A stretch of 64,000 nt of DNA from Gossypium raimondii (Eukaryota > Streptophyta > Magnoliopsida > Malvales > Malvaceae): contig NC_068575.1 of NCBI RefSeq assembly GCF_025698545.1, positions 55,871,980-55,935,979 on the forward strand, given 5' to 3'. A program made the translations under genes and the position numbers. This document shows, one piece after another, positions 43,393 to 57,467 of this stretch; the stretch's first letter is position 1, and the number at the start of each line of letters is the position of its first letter. The notes beneath the pieces were generated by a model. The model made no database searches. It was not told the DNA's origin and saw only the letters and a list, made by a program, of their open reading frames with translations.

Positions 43393-46247
43393 ATGGATCG
43401 AAGGGATGCTATGGCGTTATCGGGGTCTGCATCTTACTATATGCAACAACGAGGAATAACTGGGTCAGGGTCTGGAACACAGTCCGGGGTACATGGATCA
43501 CCTGGCATTCATCCATTATCTAGTCCAAATGTGCAATATCAATCAAGCATTAGTGCCACTACTATGGGAGCAACCTTACCTGTAGAGCCTTTGTCAGGAA
43601 TTACCCCTCATAATGTCAATGTAGGCACACCTCCAGCCATGCAGCCTGGTGAGGCCGTGAAACGTAAAAGAGGAAGACCTCGGAAATATGGACCTGATGG
43701 AACTGTTTCCTTAGCACTGACTCCTGCATCAGCTACTCATCCTGGAACAATAACTCCAATCCAAAAACGGGGAAGAGGGCGGCCACCGGGTTCTGGAAGG
43801 AAGCAACAGTTATCTTCCCTTGGTAAAATATTTTTCGTATCTGTTTGTATTGTTTAGAGCCTTATTATGCAGAATGTAACATGTAGCTTAACCTTGCGGA
43901 AATAAGCTATGTTGCACATATTTTTCTTGTTGATTAGGATAAAAGGGTTTTGTTGTGTTCTTATAGTTTAATCAGGCTTATGTCAATGCTGCCATGACTA
44001 CTTAATATCGCCAACATTTTTCTTTATAGCTCATTAAAATTGCTGGCACATTGTGATTTTTTAAGGTGGGGCGGGGTCACAAGCTGCTTCCTTGATAATT
44101 GAATAATATATTCGATCTCAATAAAATAATAAACAACTTAGTGTCCTGTCTATAATATGTGGAATTTTGTCAATTTTCAGTCTGAATGGAAGCAATAAAA
44201 TATAAAGCAGTGGAAATTTAAAAGAACCAAATTAGAGGCAACATAAAATGAGAGGACAGAACTTAGAGCTTATCCCAAGAAAGGGTATGAATGCAAAATG
44301 AAAATAGGAGAAAATTTCAAGAGTTGCCGTGAGATGAATGACATTATCTTTATGTTTGGCTACTATTATAAAATTTATGCTCAGCCTTTATGTATTGGAA
44401 TATGCCGAGAATTGATGAAAGTTTCAGACATTAAATAACTATTGAGTGGCATAGTCGTTCAAATGTGGAAGTCTTCAAAGCTAACAATTCATCAATTCCT
44501 AAAAGCTGACATTCCATTCTCCTTAGTGAATTAACATGTTATATCATATCAGTGCTTGCAGTTTACTCTGTTTCGTGGTGCTTAATTCTAACATGTTTTA
44601 TTCATGCAATGTGAATGATGCTGCAATTGTCTATTTGTTTTGCTAGGTGAATTGCTTTCTGGTTCAGCTGGGATGAGTTTTACTCCGCATGTCATCACCA
44701 TTGCAATAGGAGAAGTACGCAATTTTCTTTTATTAATTAGGCCTCGGACTCTACCCTCAAAATTAAATATACAAGAATTAGGGTTCTCTAGGCTTAGTTG
44801 TCCTTGCTATTATTCTTCATGGTTTTCTATGTAAAAAAACACTGTTGTTGATTTTGTTGTATTTTGAGTCTTTTTTTTTTTTAAATATGGTAGATCACTT
44901 CTTTCAGTTGTGCTAGGCATGAGGGCGTTAAGTTTTGTTTAGGTTTTTCATTGTTTCTCTAACAAAAAGTAGATATTCTGTCTTGAAGCTTACTTTTTGA
45001 GGTAGGTTATCTTGTAATGGAAGAAATTTCTTTTTTTTTTTTTTTTCCCTTGAGAATTACTTTTTACTTTCCCTGCAGGACATTGCAACAAAATTAATGT
45101 CATTTTCACAGCAAGGACCAAGAGAAGTATGCATTTTGTCAGCCAATGGTGCTGTCTCTACCGTAACTCTTCGACAGCCGTCATCGTCGGGTGGCACTGT
45201 TACGTACGAGGTTTGGCACTCAATAACCCGACCCTTATATTGTTTGTGAAAGATATGTTTAGGCAAGTTCAGATGTTTTTGCTGAGTTATATTGAATGGA
45301 TTTAGGTTTGCCTATTACTAACTCGTTCCTTGTGAAAGTAACAAAACACAAGATTGCATATAAATCACATATTTTTGTTGTCCGATATTGTTGAATTGGT
45401 CTAGGTTTTAGTAATGCCATTGAACAAACTTTTCATTTCTGATATATGAACTTTTCTTTACTCTTTCTCAGAGATTCTCTTGATTCAATGCATATTTTTA
45501 TTGAAACACACTTTTTTGTCCGTTTTGACTTCTGTAGGGACGATTTGAGATATTATGTCTGTCAGGCTCGTACCTGCTGACAAGCAATACTGGCTCTCGC
45601 AATCGAACTGGTGGTCTTAGTGTTTCTCTTGCCAGTCCTGATGGCCGTGTCATTGGGGGAGGTGTTGGAGGGATGCTTATCGCAGCAAGCCCCGTGCAGG
45701 TACTGAGATCTATGGGGTTATTTGCAATTCTAATTTCTAGTCAGTATATAGGTCTACGGGTTAAATACTGTCTTCATATGCATGCCTTGCTGCCGGCCTT
45801 AAGTAGTAAGGGTTAGATGAGAGTAGGTGGTTTCAACATTGTTAGGAATGTTGGTGGCAGCCTAGCTGTCTATTTTTTCAACTAAAAATTAAGTTGGCCT
45901 GCTTCATTGCAAGTTTGAAAAAGCAGGAAGCCAACATAGTAATACCATTTCAAAGTTTAAATCATTTAAACTTACCATATGCTTTACCTGGGAATTTAAT
46001 TATATATCATGAGCAGGTGATTGTGGGGAGTTTTATATGGGGTGGATCAAAGGCAAAGAACAAAAAAGGAGGGCAAGAAGGGGTAAAAGATTCAGATGAT
46101 CAGATGGTTGACAATCTAGTAGCTCCTCCAGGCATATCACCAAGTCAAAATATGACTCCAAGTGCACCGGCAGGGGTGTGGCCTGGGTCGAGATCAATGG
46201 ATATGCGTAACAATAGCCATGTCGACATTGATCTAATGCGCGGATGA
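43393..46247 (+). CDS. AHL9: AT-hook motif nuclear-localised protein, AHL9 type (5 exons, 340 aa)
   Basis: Exons: 43393-43822, 44647-44714, 45079-45210, 45538-45699, 46017-46247 (1023 nt, one frame, GT-AG). Two AT-hooks bind the minor groove of AT-rich DNA: KRKRGRPRKYGPDG near residues 90-103 and KRGRGRPPGSGRK near 125-137. The PPC/DUF296 domain spans about 155-285 (FTPHVITIAIGEDIATKLMS, SLASPDGRVIGGGVGG, VQVIVGSF), which drives trimer formation and contact with other nuclear proteins. This is the two-hook class. The start MDRRDAMALSGS and the end SRSMDM..DIDLMRG match Arabidopsis AHL9 closely, which makes orthology likely. A 5'-UTR intron probably starts near 42430 (AATG|GTAAGT-like donor at ACTAATGTAAGT). 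AHL proteins shape chromatin and growth or senescence programmes. Confidence 0.93.
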
Positions 46248-46899
46248 TGACTGTTTCCTGGTAATAGTTTGGGGAGAAATGTATATAGTTTGGTGTTGAA
46301 GGGCCAGCGGATTGTAATTTGAAAGTGTTATTGTGGGAAGTGTTGAGAAAGGGAGGGCAGAGCCTGATTTTTGGCTTTGATGATATTCTCACATCCATAT
46401 CTACTACCCATGACAATGACAGAATGGGAGTTGCTCTGATATTTGTAGCTTTGATGACCAGTTAGTTAAATATTTTAGTAGGTCGTGGTTTCAACTGATC
46501 CTAGACTTGCATTTCATTTCTCCTGCTTGAACCAAATAAGATATGCTTCTCTTCTCTTTGTAGACAGCCATGGCTTTAGTGTTTTGTTTTCCTCAGCAAA
46601 TTTCTAGTGTTGTGTAATCTATGGGTAGACAATATTGCAAGCTTGGTTTTGTATGGAGGATTGGAGGTTTTCTTTTTTAAGATTAAATATTTATTAAAAA
46701 ATTGAAGAACTTTCCAGACTTGGGGGTCCATGAAGAAATCAATTTAAATTAAGATTAGAAGTCAGAAAAATGTGAATTTATTGGTCGTTTCATGCTAGAA
46801 AAGAATAAATTATGAACTGTTCATTTAAGCCGAGTTTTATGAAACTCAAAACTTCAATGTATATATTAGATTTCAAAGAATTTATCAATTGTAAAGAAT

Positions 46900-47415
46900 T
46901 TATACATACATATGTATTTAGACAATTTTGTAAGATTTTCAAAACAAGCAATTCACAAGTGTATTACTATCTTAATTTTGAGAGTTATTTTTGGAATTTT
47001 ATTTATTCTATTTTCTTTTTATCAAACAAAGTTTTAATTTGAGATATGTTTATAATTATACAAGTTTTAAGTAGGAAATAGAATAAGAGGGAACATACAT
47101 ATTAAGCATAATTCTTGAAAACTAATGTTTTGCACATCAGGCCCAACCATCCAAAATCAATTAAACCCAACAATTTCCCCACTCCAACAAACAGCCATTC
47201 CAAACTTTTCCTTTTCTAAATTTAAAGCTGATAATCATTATTCAATTATGTGAGGCCTTATTTTTTGTTTTCCAAGTCAGAAACCCTAATTTTAAACGCG
47301 TATAATGAACAAAAGAAAGGGAAGCTTCATTTTTCGATAAAGGTTTCTCCCTACTTATTCTGCTTGGTTGGGGATCATATAGTTTTCCTACTATATGGTT
47401 ATTTGTCACAATTAA
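46900..47415 (+). repeat. Left copy of a tandem duplication (upstream flank of the pectinesterase pseudogene)
   Basis: Blocks shared in order with 62940-64000: TTTTCAAAACAAGCAATT, CCACTCCAACAAA, ATAAAGGTTTCTCC and CTACTATATGG. Similarity extends through non-coding DNA, so a genomic segment was duplicated. Confidence 0.7.
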
Positions 47416-48020
47416 ACCGCGGTAGAGACATAATATCTTCACTCAAAAAAACAAAAAGGTCGAGAAAAATGATGATTGTCAGAGTCGTCGTTCGCGTTGT
47501 GTCTGAAGTTCATTAGAATCACAATAATAATGAAATATTATCTCCTCAAGTAAAGGGCGGTGTCTAACTTTTGTTCATTTACTCATTATCGAGAATTTTA
47601 CCCAAAGACTCTCAGCTCTATTAATAGCACTAATCCTAAAGAGTTCAATGCAACGACTATCTTGAGTTGAGGAAGCAATCAAGAAGTTGCTCAAGTTAAA
47701 ACAATAACATCACAAAGATGGCCTTAGATGATTGTAAGGATATGATGAACTATGTTGTTTATTCAACTTCAAATATCATACTCTGACTTCGGTGATAGTG
47801 AATTGCACAACATTCCGATCTTAGAACCTGATTGAGCTCTGTTATATCATACTGGCTAGCAGTCATGCATGGTTGGTTTCAAACAAGATAACAACATGAA
47901 AGAAACCATGCAAAAGGGTATTGTCGGTGCTAGTGAACTCACAAGTAATGCCTTGACAATACTAACAAAGTTGTCAGACATTCTTTCCAAATTCGACATT
48001 CAATAAAATATTACTAACTC

Positions 48021-51000
48021 TGTAACACCCCTAACTCGTATCCGTTGCCGGATTAGGCTCACGAGGCATTACCGATCTAAACACAGTTCAGTACAGTCAT
48101 TTAATACAAAACATGCTCAAAGTTATAACAACTTCTTTTAATAGTTTTCAATCTCGAACATCAACCTCCTACTTCAAATATAAAATTCAAATTCGCATAT
48201 ATTAAACACTTAATCAAATAAAGATAATCATGCTTTATTGTTTATAATACATAAACAATCCATGCTTCAAAATCCAACAATATCAATATTATTTATTTAG
48301 CAAAATATCGAATCAACTATCATGCATTAAGTTCATAATACATTTGCTTTATAAAGCATAATTCAAACCTTATATTCATCAAATTTCATAACATTCAATA
48401 ACTAATGAAAATCAAGCATACTTTATTTCATATTTTATGCACATATTTCACAACATTCATTTGTATATATATATATATATATATATAATCCACTAGCTAA
48501 TTATTGAACATGTCATTTTAACAATACATTTTTATACTATTTATCTCATTCAAATAAGCAGCTAATACATATCCAAACTATGCCCAATTCGGACCATAAT
48601 AATACGATCAATTCGAAATGTATTTTTACCTAAACCAAACATACCAAAATTGGACAGCATATATATTTACAAGGCATTATCTAACATATAAATTCCAGCC
48701 AAAGACACACCAATTCAGGCGCATTTCATACTAATATATATATATATATATATATATATCATCCAATATTATATCAACTTCCATCATCACTTAATCGATC
48801 ACTTAACCAACAATAAAACTATATTAATTTAGTCAATTACACATGGCATTATAAAACACATATAAATTCCACATGTCATTAGCTGAATTGTAAAGACATA
48901 TTTTATACCAGATTTTATCTCACAAATGACCAAATCAATTTTTTATTAATAATTTAACTAATACATAATCAACCAATTTCCAAAATTATTCATTCAACAT
49001 TTCCAATTCATTAAAACATTATAACCACATATTAAACCATGTAACATAATCCCCAAAATGATTTAAGTACAAGGCCGAATACACACAAACTTGAACAACA
49101 TTTTTAAGCCACTCACAAGGCAAATTATAAACACATATCATAAGTCAAAATGCATCCACCATTTACTTCATTTCTTAAGTCGAATTATAAGATCATCCAT
49201 CACATAAAATATATCTTAAAACTTACTTTCAAAATAAGCTAAATACATGGCCGGTTCACATCATAATTAACATCATCATCAAGCCATATTCGCATGGCTA
49301 TATATATACTCAATTCACAATTTCACCAAACGAACACTAGCCTATACATGCCAAAGGATTATACTTCAAGCTTTTAAAATACCAAATTAACGGTCGATAG
49401 TGTGATGAACTTCCTTGACGATCCCCGAGCTCGTAACTAGCTTTCCAAAATCTATAATACACCGAATGAACACACAAAGTAAGCTTAGAATGCTTAGTAA
49501 GTCATAAGCAAATAAAGTATAATAAGAACATTCACCACATTTTTCTATTTGGTCGAATGTGAATAGGCACAGGTACATATAAATTACCTTTCATAACATG
49601 CATAAATTACATCATTGTTTCAAGTGCTAAATTTACCATATTTTCATAAACATTTTAATTTGCACGTACCTGAACCATTTAGCTAGATTTTCACATTCGA
49701 TCGTAACCTGGCATTGCCCGTTAAACTATTCAGAATCAATAAAGATACTCGGATATCTCCAAAAATCTCGTACAATGCCAACGTCCCAAACGTGGTCTTA
49801 CAAGTAATCAAATATCAATGCCACTATCCCAGATAGGGTCTTACACGTAATCATATAAGATGCTAATGTCCCAGATAGGGTCTTACACGTAAATCTCAAA
49901 TCCATGCCAATGTCCCAGACGTGGTCTTACACGATAACACATTTCAACATTCCTGTGCTTCGTATGACTTTTGGATGTCGTAATTCAATCAAATTAATCT
50001 CGTAATTAGTCAACCTATGTTAAATACAATTCAGCATTGTAGTATAAATACACATATTTTGATTCGGCTATATATAAAATAAGTACATTAAATTTAGCCT
50101 CAATTATTTACTTACAAACTTACCTTAGACGAAGACAAGCGGATGGAATCGACTACTCGACCACTTTCGACTTTCCCCGATCTAATTCCATTTTCTTTTG
50201 TTCTTGATCTATATAAATTCAAATTTGGCTATTTAATAACACATTTCATTCAAATTTATTCAAAAAACACATAAATGGGCAAATTGCAATTTAACCCCTA
50301 ACATTTCACATTTTTTACAATTTAGTCCTTATTTCACAAAACACAAAACATTCAAAATTTGACAATATCATAGCTTGGCCGAATATTCCTTTAGCTCATA
50401 TAGGCCCACTTATTTCATTTGTTTCACATTTTAGCCCCTCAATTTCTCATTTTCACAATTAAATCCCTAATTTGGATTTTTATCAAAAATTACTTAACAA
50501 AATTTAATAATCTATCAACAAATATTTATTTTTCATCATTAAACAACAAAAAAATCAAGCTATCATCAATGGCAACTCACAAATTCATCAACCAATTCAA
50601 AAATTAGTACACAGGTTAGCTAGAATACAAAGCAACGATCTCAAAAACGTAAAATCATCAAAAACCGAGTCAAAATCACTTACCAATTAACCCCCTAATG
50701 TGCCGAACCCTAGCAAACTTTTTAAGCTATTTATTTCTTCAAGTTTCGGTCAAAGATGATGATAATGAAGAAAGAAATTGTTTTGTTTTAATTTAATAAA
50801 CATTAAAACATAAATTACTATTTTATCCTAAATAAATTAACATAAAAATCTACCTAACCTTGTCCAATATTGTCCATCACTATTATTAATGGTATAATTG
50901 ACATGAAAGTGCTCCACATTTCCATTTTATATCAATTTGATGCCTTTAACAAATAGACCTCGAAATTTTCACTGTACGCAATTAAGTCCTTTTATCAAAT

Positions 51001-51153
51001 TAGACAACTAATTAATAAAATTAATTCATAAAATTTTCACACATATTAATTCACATGCTATAAACACACAAAATAATATAAAAATAATTTTACGACCTCA
51101 GATTTGTGGTTTCGAAACCACTATTTTGATTTAGCTAAAATCGGGCTGTTACA
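48021..51153. mobile_element. Solo LTR fossil, cotton Ty3/gypsy type, 3.1 kb
   Basis: Starts TGTAACACCCCTAAC and ends GGGCTGTTACA, with TG...CA termini and the 5-bp duplication AACTC at 48016-48020 and 51154-51158. No gag or pol lies inside, so it is a solo LTR left by LTR-LTR recombination. It contains two (AT)n microsatellites (48462-48486, 48737-48760) and a short repeated unit around 49780-49930 (CCCAGATAGGGTCTTACACG variants). The perfect target duplication suggests a moderate age; without a partner LTR it cannot be dated. Confidence 0.85.
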
Positions 51154-52424
51154 AACTCCCGTATACTTATTTTTGTTGAGAAGAATGAATACCCTCATGG
51201 TTCTTAGCTAAAGATCACCATATTTTGGCTAGGATTGATAATAGCAACTTAAAACCAAATGTTGTTGTGGCCAAGGATGGCAGCGACCAATTCAAGACCA
51301 TTGGTATAGCCTTGGTTGCTACTCTAAAGAACTCCAATATCCGACATGTGATATTGTGATTTATATCAAAGGTCGAATCTATGATGAGTACATTACCATG
51401 GGCACACAATACACCAACATCATCATGTATGGTGGTGGCCCAAGGAAAACTATCGTCACTGGTTGCAAGGGTGTAGATAATGGTAGTGGAATTACCACTT
51501 GGCAAATTGCAACATTCTGTAAGTTACTAAGAACTTTAATCATTCTTTTTTTGGCCATTAGGATAATGATTTGATTAATAGAAAATGTCATTTATATCAA
51601 CCAATAACATAAGTAGCATATAAGTGCTACCCTCGTTCGATCCATTCGTTTGTTATTAATGATGTTGTTTATTAATAATATTTTGCTTAGCCTTTGGTCC
51701 TTGCTCTCAAGAAAAAAAAGATAGGTAGCATATAATTATAAAGAAACCTATATAGTTTCATAATTTCACAAAAGACAACCCATGCCAGTTAATCCATCAT
51801 AATTATCACCCATGATATTTTTTTATAATAAAATAATTTCATAATTTTAATGGTGCAATTGCTATTGGGAATGGGTTCATTGTCAAATCCATGGGATTCT
51901 AGAGCACCGCTGGTCCTGAAAGGCACCAGGCAGTGGCTCTTCGCATTCAATAAAATAAGTCAACCTTCTTCAATTGTAGGATAGATGCCTACCAAGTCAC
52001 TTTGTACAATCAAGCAAATTGTCAGTTCTTTTGCAATTGTATCATCTTTGGAACTATTGACTTCATCTTCAGTTACTCCCCTAGTGTTATCTAGAACTCA
52101 TTGGTCATTGTAAAAAGGCTAATGGATAATCAATTCACACATTGACAATACAAGGCAAGGTCTTCATTGATGTGAACACTGACTATAACACCCCTAACCC
52201 GAACTCGTCGCCGGAACAGGGTTACAGAGTATTACCGAAGTTTACAAACTAATTATTAGACATTTTATTCCATCTAGCATTCATATTAAAAACCAATCAA
52301 AATCATACATATTGTCCCTTAAACGAGCCCTTGAGGCAAAAATTACGTATTAGAAACAAATAGGAACTAAATCGAAGACTCAGAAAATTTTTCGAAAAAT
52401 ATTTAAAATTTTCAACATTGCAAG

Positions 52425-52705
52425 GGTCACAAGGCCGTGTGACTTACACGGTTTGGAGACATGCCCATGTCTCAGGCCGTGTGGGCATTCGAAATAGGGA
52501 CATACGGCCGTGTTTCAGCCCGTGTCCGTGCCTGTGTGAGTATACTGACTTGGGTCATACGGCCAAGTCACATGCCCGTGTCCTAGGCCGTGTGAGCATT
52601 CTGTTTTGTGCAAATTTAAGATACAAGGGACACACGGTCATGTCACCTGGTCGTGTGTCACACATGGTTGAGACATATGCCCGTGTCTCTGCCCGTGTGG
52701 ACGAA
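52425..52705. repeat. GGCCGTGT/ACACGG-rich block in the LTR
   Basis: Many spaced copies of ACACGGCC/GGCCGTGT and CATGCCCGTGTC variants. This GC-rich palindromic block stands out from the AT-rich surroundings and is characteristic of cotton gypsy LTRs as I know them. Confidence 0.7.
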
Positions 52706-53639
52706 AATAAGCTATTTTACAAGCCATATTTCTCACCTAATTTGTTACTAACCTAGCCCTACCAATTCACAAATCTACAAACTATAACATGGCATTCAAC
52801 ACAAGCTAAAATAAGTGGCTAATCTCAACAATTTACATATAAACCAACATTAAACAAAATACCTAAACATGTCATTATGACTAAAATTAAAACATTCGAA
52901 AATATCGATAGAACCAATAGATAGTGTGATATATCTCCAACAAGCTTCCAACCTAATCGAGCTTCCGATAATATGAAAAGTAAAGGAAAACAATTACGTA
53001 AGCAATGAATGCTTAGTAGGCTTATATAAACTTTAATCATATCAATTCATTTTAAATAAGAAATTTATATATATCCAGAATAATCCAATATTGATACCCC
53101 AATATTCATAAAGTATATTCAACAACTTTACTTTCCTCACTCATTCCAAATTTCTAAATTTTCATTTCATTTGCATTTCTTTACTTTCACCATACCACCA
53201 TAACCACAAGCTAATGCATTTGAACATAGCCCTTTTTAAAATTAATCACATGATAAACCATTTCATAAGAAATTGCATAACTTAAAAGTTACCACTCTTT
53301 CATGAGCATAAGTATGTTTTCATTTAAGCACTTACCCTTTCAACGCATCATATAAATAAACATATTACCATTTAACCAGTAGCTTGGCACTTGTCTAAGC
53401 ATCAATAACAAAATTTGTTAGCATACTTGAACATATTTCATATAAATTCAACATTGATAAACTTATTTTATGAACATATCACACTTGAGTTTATTACTCA
53501 TCACAATTTCAACCGATGAATACACTTATTTCAGATCAACACCAATAATAACCTTAAGTCTTCAAACATTAATTTCATATGTCACTTATCAGATCTTACC
53601 GAATCGGGGAACAACTTACGGATATGAGTACATTGTATT

Positions 53640-53820
53640 CAGAAGCCCAAAGGCTGCACAGAAGCACATAAGTGAAACCCATAAGGTTTGAACTGAAGCT
53701 CGTAAGAGCTGAACAAAAACCCATAAGGGTTAAACTGAAGCTAAAAAGAGATGAACAGAAACCTATAAGGGTTAAACTGAAACTCATATGAGTTAACAGA
53801 AGCTCGTGAGAGCTAAATGG
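53640..53820. repeat. Minisatellite in the LTR (about 30-40 bp units)
   Basis: Repeats of the form ACCCATAAGGGTTAAACTG alternate with AAGCTCGTAAGAGCTGAAC, about five units with drift. Each unit has a small palindrome (CATAAGGGTT / CTCGTAAGAGC). An open frame on the minus strand here is only the repeat being translated. Confidence 0.7.
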
Positions 53821-56266
53821 AAAGTAAACACGAAAGTTCGCAACAAATGCTGAACCTCGGTTTACTTGGGTAATTTGCTGTCAATTTATCCTTTGCATTT
53901 GTCTTCAATTGATCCTTTGCCACAAAACGATTGTACTCAATCCCGCGTTCCACTTTAACTGGGTATTCTTTTCAATTCATAATTTAACAATATTTCATTT
54001 TTTTAACAATATGCTAAATACATAATAATTTAACAACATTCCATTTTTCAACAATATATTAAATACGTAACATCATTCGTCAATTCAATATAATTATTAA
54101 ACTTTCATGAATTGAATTGTAATAATTGCAGGAGTTCGGGGACTATTCCACTATTTTTCCTTTTTCACAAGTATCTCTGAGAATCTTAATCTAAAATATA
54201 AAATTACTCATTCATCAGCATATATTCCAGTTCCAATTTATTTCACAATTTATACCCTTCAATTTTTGAATTTACACAATTACCCCAACTTTTTAACTTT
54301 TACAATTTAGTCCCTTAACTAGTTAATCTATCAAATCAACTAATTTTTCTCAATTAATAATTTATCCAAATATTCTAAGCTATCATACAACCCTTAATAA
54401 AACATAAATTTAATACCAAATCCTAATATTTTAACTATTTTCACAATTTGATACTAACATTAATATTTAACAAAATCACTTTATAATATCATCATACAAC
54501 AAAATTAAAGCTCTAAACCCACTTGATATTAATAATTTCTTTCAATATATATTAATTTAGACAATAAAACAATTCATTTCATGCAATTTGGTCTTTTGAT
54601 ATTTTTACAAAATTGCCCTAAAATTTTACTTTTATTTAATTTAGTCCATGAGCCTAAAACATGCAAATTAGCCATTTTAATGTAAACCCATGCTAGCTGA
54701 ATATTCATATATTTTCCTCCTCTCCATTCCACATTCTTAATGTATATAACATGCTTATATGTAATATTATCTATAATTCCACTATTTACTTATGTTCATA
54801 TCAAAGCTGTCCGCTTGAGTCATAGTCACTAAATTGTTTATATCTTGAGCTACAGAATTCTAAATTAAGATCTGCTTCATGTTTTTGAAACTAGACTAAA
54901 ATATCTTTTTACCATAAAAATTTAAAAATTTAATATTTAGCCAATAAGTACAGTAAAATCTTCAAATTTATCCCTGTTCTGCTGTTTGACAGCTTCGACC
55001 TTTCTTTATTAAAAATTAATTATCTCTTAGTACGGGTTTGGATGATGTTTCTGTTTGTTTCTCTTGAAAATAGACTCATTAAGAATTTAAAAATAAAAAT
55101 TTAAACCCCTAATTATTTTTTTACAATTTTTGATGATTTTCCAAATTCAAAACAGGGGAACCCGAAATCAATCTGACATTGTCTCACAAAAATTCATATA
55201 TCTCATAATATGAAATTCTTTTGCTTACACCATTTATTCTATGTAAAACTAGACTCAATAGGATTTAATTTAGTACTTTAATTAACCTCTAATTCAATTT
55301 CTACAATTTTTGGTAAATTTTAAAATTCAGACTACTACTGCTGTCCAAAACTGCTTTAGTGTAAAATGTTGATAACTAAGTTTATAACACCCTCTTTTCC
55401 TTTCTCTACCATATTTCCCATCACTTCCTCTTATTTCCCTTCTCTAACATATCAAGAACATAGAACCTTATATAATAAAACTCTACTTTAACATCATTTT
55501 CATGTTTTTTCAATAATATCAAACTTAAAATATATTAAAATCTTGATGTTCTTACCTTGTTCTATTGATTTCAATCTTTAACTTGATTTTCTCTCTCCTC
55601 CAGCTTCTATTTCTTGTATCTAACTTGATATTGTAGCTCTCCATAGTCTCCTTATTATTTTACTCTCTTGATAGCTATGGAAATTCTTTTGATTTCTAAG
55701 TGAAAATGGTGAATTTTTGGTAAAAGGACCAAATTGTAAAGAAAAGAAAATTTCTTTCTTCTCTTCTCTCCTCACATGGGTGCATGGAAAGATGAAGAGA
55801 ATTCTTCCTCTTTCTTTCCTTATATACTAAATAAAATAATAATAAAATATTTCATTAAAATATTAATAAAATAATATTTATCTAATTAAATATCATTAAA
55901 ATATCATTAAAATATCTCTAATATCATCATTGCCTTCTAGATTTCTCTCTCTTTCTAATTGACCAATTTTCCCTTTATGATCTTTTAAAATTTCATCCTT
56001 GAGTCATCACTTAATTTGGTAAAATTACGATTTAGTCCCTCATAATTCTTCACATATTCAATTTGGTCCTAATTCATCCATTTTCCTTAGTTTCTAGATC
56101 ATTCCACCCTTAAAATATTTTCACTATTAGTCCTTCAACTTTTTCATATTTACACTTTAACTCCTCAAATTTTGAGTACTTACCCTTGGGCCACAATTTT
56201 TTTTACTTTTGCGATTTAGTCTTTTCTTGAATTAATATATCATAATATACTTCCCAATGTTGACAT

Positions 56267-57467
56267 TAGGGGTGAGCATTCGATCGAATCGAATCGAATC
56301 GAAAATTTTTGAGTTAATCGAGTTTTCGAATCTCATTTTATCATCCTAACTTTATTTGAAGTTTTCTCGAATCGAGTCGAGTGAGATGGAATTCGAATCG
56401 AATCGAATCGAATATATTTGTTTGAGTTAAATTTTAAAAAATAATTTTGGGTCCTTGTAACCATTGTCACCCATCGTAATAAAATTTGACCACATTAATC
56501 AATTTTTTATTAACTTTCATCACCTCATAATTTATTTATTAATTTTTTATATACTGGTTAGCTTCTTTGCTTGCTTAGTTGTTTCAATTATCTTGATTCT
56601 TGTCACTATGTATTTTGGAATTAAAAATATATTAAATGTAAAAATATGATTTTTTAAATAAAAGTTATTTTAAAAATAAAATGTGAAATTGATACCAATA
56701 TAAAATTTTAACATGAATATTTTATGGCATAATTAATAATTCAATTTTAATATAAATATTCAATATGACTAAACAATTCAATAATATAAATAATATAAAA
56801 TGTGAAATTTAATTTAATAATATAAATAGTAGATATAAATAAAATTATTACTATTTATGCTTAGTGATTTTTTTTGGATAATTTTGATTTTTTCTTTGAG
56901 AGTAAAGGGTGAGAAGTAAAAGTTTAAGGGGGAAATAAAAAGTTCTGGGGAATAAAAGTTTGAGGGAAAGTAAATAGGGGAGTAAAATTTTGGAGGGAAA
57001 ATATTAAAAAAAAATTGGAGGGGGGGTTTAGGGTAGATGGGAGGTGGGATGGGAAGAGAATAAAAGTTTTAGGAGAAAAGTGGGAGGGAGTAAAAATTTT
57101 GAGGGAAAATAAAAGGTTTTGAGGGTTTTGGGGAGTAAATTTTTGGTGGGAAATGGATTTTGGGTAGATTGGGGGTTGGGAAGGGAGGGGAGTAAAAGTT
57201 TTGGGGGAAGTGGGAAGGAGTAAAAGTTTTGAGGGAAAAATAAAAAGGTTTGGGAATTTAGGGTAAAAATGTAAATATTATAGTTTGATATTCGAATTAT
57301 TCGAGTTATTCGAATTCGAAAACTCAACTCGATTCGAAATCGAAAGTCGAAAAAAAATTCGAGTTGATTCGAATAACTCGATTAACTCGAATAACTCGAT
57401 TCGTTTAACTCGAAATTCGATTTTTTTTTCGATTTTTTCGAGTCGTATCGAGTTTTGCTCACCCCTA
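56267..57467. mobile_element. hAT-like non-autonomous element, 1.2 kb, nested in the second LTR
   Basis: The ends are TAGGGGTGAGCA and TGCTCACCCCTA, perfectly inverted. The flanks GTTGACAT (56259-56266) and GTTGACTT (57468-57475) form an 8-bp target duplication with one mismatch, as expected for hAT. Both subterminal regions are dense in TCGAA/TTCGA. The interior is AT-rich with a purine-rich tract and no transposase. It is younger than the LTR it sits in. Confidence 0.8.
56880..57260 (+). repeat. Purine-rich repeat tract inside the hAT element
   Basis: Irregular repeats of GGGAGTAAAAGTTTTGAGGG-like units give a strong G/A bias on the plus strand. The 99-codon minus-strand frame here (Pro/Phe/Leu-rich) is a by-product of the repeat. 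Confidence 0.6.

Noticed and set aside
53596-53787. Minus-strand frame with repeated SFSLTLMGF units
   Set aside because: It is produced by the minisatellite in the LTR and is not a protein-coding gene.
57028-57327. 99-codon minus-strand frame rich in Pro, Phe and Leu
   Set aside because: It is the translation of a purine-rich repeat inside a hAT-like element.
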